A DNA stretch of 7,437 nt from Spirochaetia bacterium (GTDB lineage Bacteria > Spirochaetota > Spirochaetia > Treponematales > Breznakiellaceae), in the NCBI GenBank assembly GCA_025997715.1, contig BNUY01000143.1:1-7437 (forward strand), read 5' to 3'. Position 1 is the first letter of the stretch, and the number at the start of each line of letters is the position of its first letter. Positions 5,095 to 7,437 of the stretch are shown piece after piece. The notes below the pieces were generated by a model. It ran no database searches. It was not told the DNA's origin and worked only from the letters and a program-made list of their open reading frames with translations. Made by a program: the position numbers and the translations under genes.

Positions 5095-5400
5095 ATGAAG
5101 AATAATCAAGCGTGGCTATCCCTCATCTTCATCTTCCTTTGTCGCCGCAGACCAATCAGACCGCAGACCGAAGGTCTGATTGGTCTGCGGTCTGATGGCG
5201 CCTTCGCGGTTAAAATTCTTCAAATTCCGGTGATTTCCCGGAATCTGAAGGGACATCTTCTTTGTGTTTCGGCCAATGGGGTGTATGAAAAATTATACAT
5301 ATATAACCTACCCAAAAAACATTTGTATAAAGAAGGGTTTAGGTATAAAATAAAAGATAGAGGTGTACTATGCAGGCTTATGAATTTAGTACGGCGGTAG
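5095..5400 (+). CDS. Doubtful ORF with a signal-peptide-like start, spanning the inverted repeat
   Basis: An ATG at 5095 has a fair ribosome binding site (GAGGGA, seven bases upstream) and opens a 101-codon frame to a TAG at 5398-5400, overlapping the start of vapB at 5370. The first 16 residues (MKNNQAWLSLIFIFLC) look like a signal peptide, but the next segment (RRRPIRPQTEGLIGLRSDG) is simply the translation of a perfect inverted repeat, and the rest resembles no family I know. It may be non-coding DNA that happens to stay open, or the remnant of a secreted protein gene interrupted by the hairpin element. Apart from this frame, 5063-5369 holds only the hairpins and the vapB promoter. Confidence 0.2.
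   Translation: MKNNQAWLSLIFIFLCRRRPIRPQTEGLIGLRSDGAFAVKILQIPVISRNLKGHLLCVSANGVYEKLYIYNLPKKHLYKEGFRYKIKDRGVLCRLMNLVRR
5145..5196. repeat. Perfect inverted repeat with two mutually exclusive hairpins
   Basis: Arm 5145-5162 is the exact reverse complement of 5173-5190: 18 pairs with a ten-base loop. Within the same DNA, 5155-5169 is the exact reverse complement of 5182-5196: 15 pairs with a twelve-base loop. The two stems share bases, so RNA or single-stranded DNA can adopt only one at a time. The cause is an internal near-repeat of the 9-mer CCGCAGACC. No T-run follows on either strand, so it is not a standard intrinsic terminator. Confidence 0.85.
5218..5250. repeat. Second hairpin, 13-bp arms with one mismatch
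   Basis: CTTCAAATTCCGG (5218-5230) pairs with CCGGAATCTGAAG (5238-5250), leaving one A-C mismatch and a seven-base loop. It lies 21 bases after the larger inverted repeat. A loose T-rich stretch (5258-5270) follows but is not a clean terminator tail. It may be part of the same element as 5145-5196. Confidence 0.6.
5293..5349 (+). promoter_or_regulatory. Candidate vapBC promoter and AT-rich operator
   Basis: TATAAA (5344-5349) is a good -10 about 20 bases before the vapB ATG. The nearest -35-like hexamer is TTGTAT (5323-5328) with a short 15-base spacer. Upstream, TTATA (5293-5297) and TATAA (5302-5306) form an inverted repeat around four bases. GTATAAA also occurs twice, 18 bases apart (5325 and 5343). 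Antitoxins of this type usually bind repeats at their own promoter; that role here is inferred. Confidence 0.35.
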
Positions 5401-5591
5401 AAGATCACGGCATTATCCGTATTCCCGAAGAATATTTAAAGGATATTTCGTCTACGGTAAAAGTTATCATTTTTACCAAAAATGAACGGACATTAGTCCG
5501 CGAACCCCAACCAAAAAGGAAAACATTTAAGGCAATGAAAATTCATACCAAAGGCTTTAAATTCAACAGGGAAGAAGCTAATGAACGATAA
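5370..5591 (+). CDS. vapB: VapB-type antitoxin
   Basis: A 73-residue protein with the shape of a VapB antitoxin. The N-terminal half (about 4-36; YEFSTAVEDHGIIRIPEEY then VKVIIF) has the strand pattern of a small swapped-hairpin DNA-binding domain. The C-terminal tail (TKGFKFNREEANER) is the kind of segment that wraps and blocks a PIN-domain toxin. It should neutralise the toxin encoded next and repress the shared operon. AGAGG lies six bases before the ATG, supporting this start. Its last 11 bases overlap the toxin gene, as is usual in such operons. It is AT-rich (22 of 60 bases are G or C at 5401-5460), unlike the left half of the window, suggesting transfer from another genome. Confidence 0.75.
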   Translation: MQAYEFSTAVEDHGIIRIPEEYLKDISSTVKVIIFTKNERTLVREPQPKRKTFKAMKIHTKGFKFNREEANER

Positions 5592-5970
5592 CATATTAGA
5601 ACGGGCATTTATTGACACGTGCGTATGTGTATATCTATATTCCGATAACGAACCAGATAAAAAAATCATTTCGGAAAATGCGGTGAATAATTACGATTGC
5701 GTTATTAGTACGCAGGTGTTAAATGAATTTAGTGCTGTTTGTATACGGAAGAAGAAAGCAACTCTTGATGAGATTAAAGAAGCACTTTCCGAAATGATAA
5801 ATCAGTTTACGGTTTTACTGCTTGAAAAAGAAGATATGTCCAAAGCGATTGATATACATGATAGGTATCAGTATAATTACTACGATTGTTTAATGATTGT
5901 GTCGGCCTTAAAATCAGATTGTAAATATTTCATTTCAGAGGATATGAATGATGGACAAATAGCGGCATGA
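5581..5970 (+). CDS. vapC: VapC-type PIN-domain ribonuclease toxin
   Basis: A 129-residue PIN-domain protein. The acidic residues expected to hold the catalytic metal are visible: D12 in FIDTC, E49 in LNEF, D102 in YYDCLM and D121 (next to E120) in FISEDMNDGQ. VapC toxins are Mg-dependent endoribonucleases, often cutting initiator tRNA or rRNA loops; the target here is unknown. The ATG lies inside vapB, so production is coupled to the antitoxin. The protein stops at DGQIAA, whereas relatives usually continue with one more strand of the type LTI-x-NPF, so the C-terminus may have been cut short at a recombination joint where AT-rich sequence gives way to GC-rich sequence. The active-site residues remain, so activity is possible. 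Confidence 0.8.
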   Translation: MNDNILERAFIDTCVCVYLYSDNEPDKKIISENAVNNYDCVISTQVLNEFSAVCIRKKKATLDEIKEALSEMINQFTVLLLEKEDMSKAIDIHDRYQYNYYDCLMIVSALKSDCKYFISEDMNDGQIAA

Positions 5971-6155
5971 TACAAGGGAACAGGAAAAACTACCGACCAC
6001 ATGAGGGTCCCTGCGTCGGTGGTTCTGTAGCCAACGCCACCTTCCCCTGTCTGTGTGCGGGCGGGGGCGCTTGTCTTGGGCTTTTCGTTTACACCGGAGA
6101 TGGGGGATGTGGTTGACGGGGGAGAATTGTGGTATGGTAGAAGCAAGAGGTATAT
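5971..6155. other. GC-rich intergenic stretch between vapC and the nuclease-like gene
   Basis: I see no convincing gene. The composition changes sharply from AT-rich vapC to G/C-rich runs (for example 6055-6070). A weak two-part dyad is present: ACCGAC (5992-5997) with GTCGGT (6015-6020), enclosing AGGG-T-CCCT (6004-6012). TTGACG (6113-6118) is a good -35, but the best -10 (TATGGT, 6133-6138) is only 14 bases away, so the promoter of the next gene is not settled. AAGAGG (6145-6150) is its ribosome binding site. Confidence 0.4.
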
Positions 6156-6821
6156 ATGATCGCGACAAAAGAACGCCAAGAAGAGCCCCTGACCTTTGAG
6201 AAGGTCTGGGCGGCACTAATGGAGACAGACCGGATAGTCAAAGAGAATGCCGAGGCAATAAAGGAGACACGGGAGTCAATAAAGGAGACGCGGGATTCAA
6301 TAAAGGAGACCCAGAAGGAGACCGACCGGCAAATGCAGGAGAACGCCCGGAGCCAGAAGGAGACCGGTCGGCAGATAAGCCGCATGGGTACCCGGTTGGG
6401 GGAACTCATAGAGCATTTAACGGCGTCAAATATCGTTGAAAAGGTTAATGCTGAGGGCTACCGGTTTGACCACATTTCCCGGAACCATAAAATAAAAGAC
6501 GAACAGAACAAGGTAGTGGCGGAAATTGACATCCTGTTGGAAGATGGCGACTTTGCCATGGTGGTAGAGGTAAAAACGAACTTAACAAAGACTGCCGTGA
6601 AGGAGCATCTGCGGCGGATGGACACCCTGCGGCGTCATGCCGATGCCCATGGAGACAAGCGGAAATATGTATGCAGTGTGGCCGGAGCATTGATTGAAGA
6701 CGGCGCCAGGGAATATGCCCTGGAACAGGGTCTGTATGTCATTGAACATCCCGGTCAGACCATAGAGATAGTGGCCCCGCCCAAAAAACGCGAATGGCAA
6801 AGTGCCGGGGAACAGCGATAG
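6156..6821 (+). CDS. Coiled-coil protein with a PD-(D/E)XK nuclease-like domain (DUF3782-like)
   Basis: A 221-residue protein. The N-terminal third (about 18-85) is a charged coiled coil containing three near-identical heptads, AIKETRE, SIKETRD and SIKETQK (34-54). The rest (about 92-207) carries a PD-(D/E)XK signature: EIDILLEDGD with D125, then VVEVK with E138 and K140, preceded by a basic helix. That core is shared by many Mg-dependent DNA nucleases. Proteins with this coiled-coil plus nuclease layout are common, uncharacterised and often multicopy in spirochaetes and cyanobacteria (DUF3782-type in my recollection). Substrate and role are unknown; defence, repair or mobile-element functions are all possible. 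AAGAGG lies five bases before the ATG. No partner gene adjoins it. Confidence 0.7.
   Translation: MIATKERQEEPLTFEKVWAALMETDRIVKENAEAIKETRESIKETRDSIKETQKETDRQMQENARSQKETGRQISRMGTRLGELIEHLTASNIVEKVNAEGYRFDHISRNHKIKDEQNKVVAEIDILLEDGDFAMVVEVKTNLTKTAVKEHLRRMDTLRRHADAHGDKRKYVCSVAGALIEDGAREYALEQGLYVIEHPGQTIEIVAPPKKREWQSAGEQR
6255..6317. repeat. Three tandem 21-bp in-frame repeats
   Basis: Three 21-base units with the shared core CAATAAAGGAGAC encode heptads of the coiled coil. As with the 33-base array at 4330, unit number can change without a frameshift. Confidence 0.8.
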
Positions 6822-6966
6822 GGTAAGTAGGAACAAACCGGAGACCGTATGCAACGCTTATTTTGTACCCTGCTGATGTGCTTAAGATCCTTCTTGAACA
6901 CCCGCTAATCTTCTTCCAGGGATTTCCAAAACTCTTCACGGGTTTTGTACCACTTTGAGGATGGCG
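6822..6966. other. Short gap with possible toxin-antitoxin debris on the minus strand
   Basis: There is no intact gene. On the minus strand one frame reads SKWYKTREEFWKSLEED and then a stop (TAG at 6907-6905). After the stop, the same frame reads VFKKDLKHISRVQNK from a GTG at 6901, reminiscent of the start of RelE/YafQ-like toxins. Both pieces are too short to prove. Confidence 0.2.
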
Positions 6967-7354
6967 TTAATCGACCGTAATCATCGTAAGAAACTGATCG
7001 GGGCTGAGGACCGGAATGCCCGACCCGGCAAAGCCCCCCGGATCTCTGGTTATGATGTACCGCACCGCGAGCCGCTCCCCGGCGGTGAACTGCACACAGT
7101 CCTCAAAATCAGCCCAGGAAAGATCTATCGCCCGGCGGATTTCCACGCCGGTAACGGCGGCTATATCAACGGTTTTGAGCAGCAGTTTAATCCGCGCCAT
7201 AACCAGCTTTTTATCCCTGAGTTCCCTACAGGCAATATAGTAGATATCCGTCACGGCGGAGGCCGACACAAAGGCGGTGTACATCCCATCACGAGAGTCT
7301 TTTATTATATCCTGAATCCGTATACGGTGGCCTTGTTTTTTCGATAGAATCCAT
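6967..7354 (-). pseudogene. Decayed PIN-domain (VapC-like) toxin gene
   Basis: From 7284 leftward the frame encodes 105 residues typical of the middle and end of a PIN domain: SASAVTDIYYIA, then DFEDCVQ, YIITRDPGGF and PVLSPDQFL, ending at TAA (6969-6967). Acidic residues D13, D62 and D81 fit the family pattern, but the first strand with its essential Asp (the DTN-type motif) is absent. Upstream the same frame continues as RIQDIIKDSRDG before the Met, then reaches a TGA at 7365-7363. A second frame reads MDSIEKTRPPYTDS from an ATG at 7354, which looks like the missing early helix of a PIN protein. This suggests a frameshift at about 7300-7325 plus loss of the true N-terminus. An alternative is an active toxin starting at 7284 with an unusual short N-terminus, which I think unlikely. 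It is a different PIN subtype from the one at 5581. Confidence 0.6.
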
Positions 7355-7437
7355 ATTTTGAATCAGTCCCAGCTGAATCTGGCTGGCATATGTAATACCA
7401 TTAGCAAAACCACGTCCGTGTAGGAGCACATCTGCTT

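Noticed and set aside
5145..5190. Intrinsic terminator at the perfect inverted repeat
   Set aside because: The stem is strong, but no T-run follows on either strand.
5971..6155. Variable repeat or template repeat of a diversity-generating retroelement
   Set aside because: No reverse transcriptase, no paired repeat and no C-type lectin-like target gene are visible in the window.
6955..7347. Plus-strand frame of 130 codons across the PIN pseudogene
   Set aside because: The minus strand has recognisable PIN-domain motifs; the plus reading has no start signal or family resemblance.

Overview
The window looks like chromosomal DNA from a spirochaete, most likely a Treponema of the insect-gut type. 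This is inference from overall gene content and from the style of the small accessory proteins; no single marker gene proves it. The left half (about 1-4080) is GC-rich and resembles stable backbone. The right half (about 4080-7437) is an accessory patchwork of small repeat proteins, toxin-antitoxin modules and fragments.

Left half. The first 51 bases are the start of a leftward gene whose N-terminus resembles a ClpB/Clp chaperone. Divergent from it is a large rightward gene (180-2714) that joins an N-terminal JAMM/RadC-like metal-binding domain to a DinG/XPD-type iron-sulfur helicase. Its start region contains a nine-C tract, which could be a slippage switch. Next is a secreted protein with two RlpA-like double-psi barrel domains (2772-3383). 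It converges with zero spacing on a leftward tonB gene (3384-4061). The three genes have recognisable -35/-10 pairs placed unusually close to their start codons, which suggests very short or absent leaders.

Right half. Two tandem leftward paralogues (4162-4677 and 4725-5030) encode small membrane-anchored coiled-coil proteins. Their ends are nearly identical, but the number of in-frame 33-base (11-residue) repeats between them differs: seven full units in one, one in the other. A 25-codon ORF that may be an antitoxin remnant follows the longer copy. A striking perfect inverted repeat with two mutually exclusive hairpins lies at 5145-5196. It is followed by an AT-rich vapBC-type toxin-antitoxin pair (5370-5970), a protein with a heptad-repeat coiled coil and a PD-(D/E)XK nuclease-like core (6156-6821), and a decayed PIN-domain toxin on the minus strand at the right edge.

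How the genes relate: the left-half genes have separate housekeeping-type roles (DNA unwinding or repair, envelope or peptidoglycan binding, energy transduction to the outer membrane) and do not form one pathway. The right half is best read as a site that gathers addiction modules and repeat proteins. The most unusual items are the JAMM-helicase fusion with its C tract and the duplicated hendecad coiled-coil genes.
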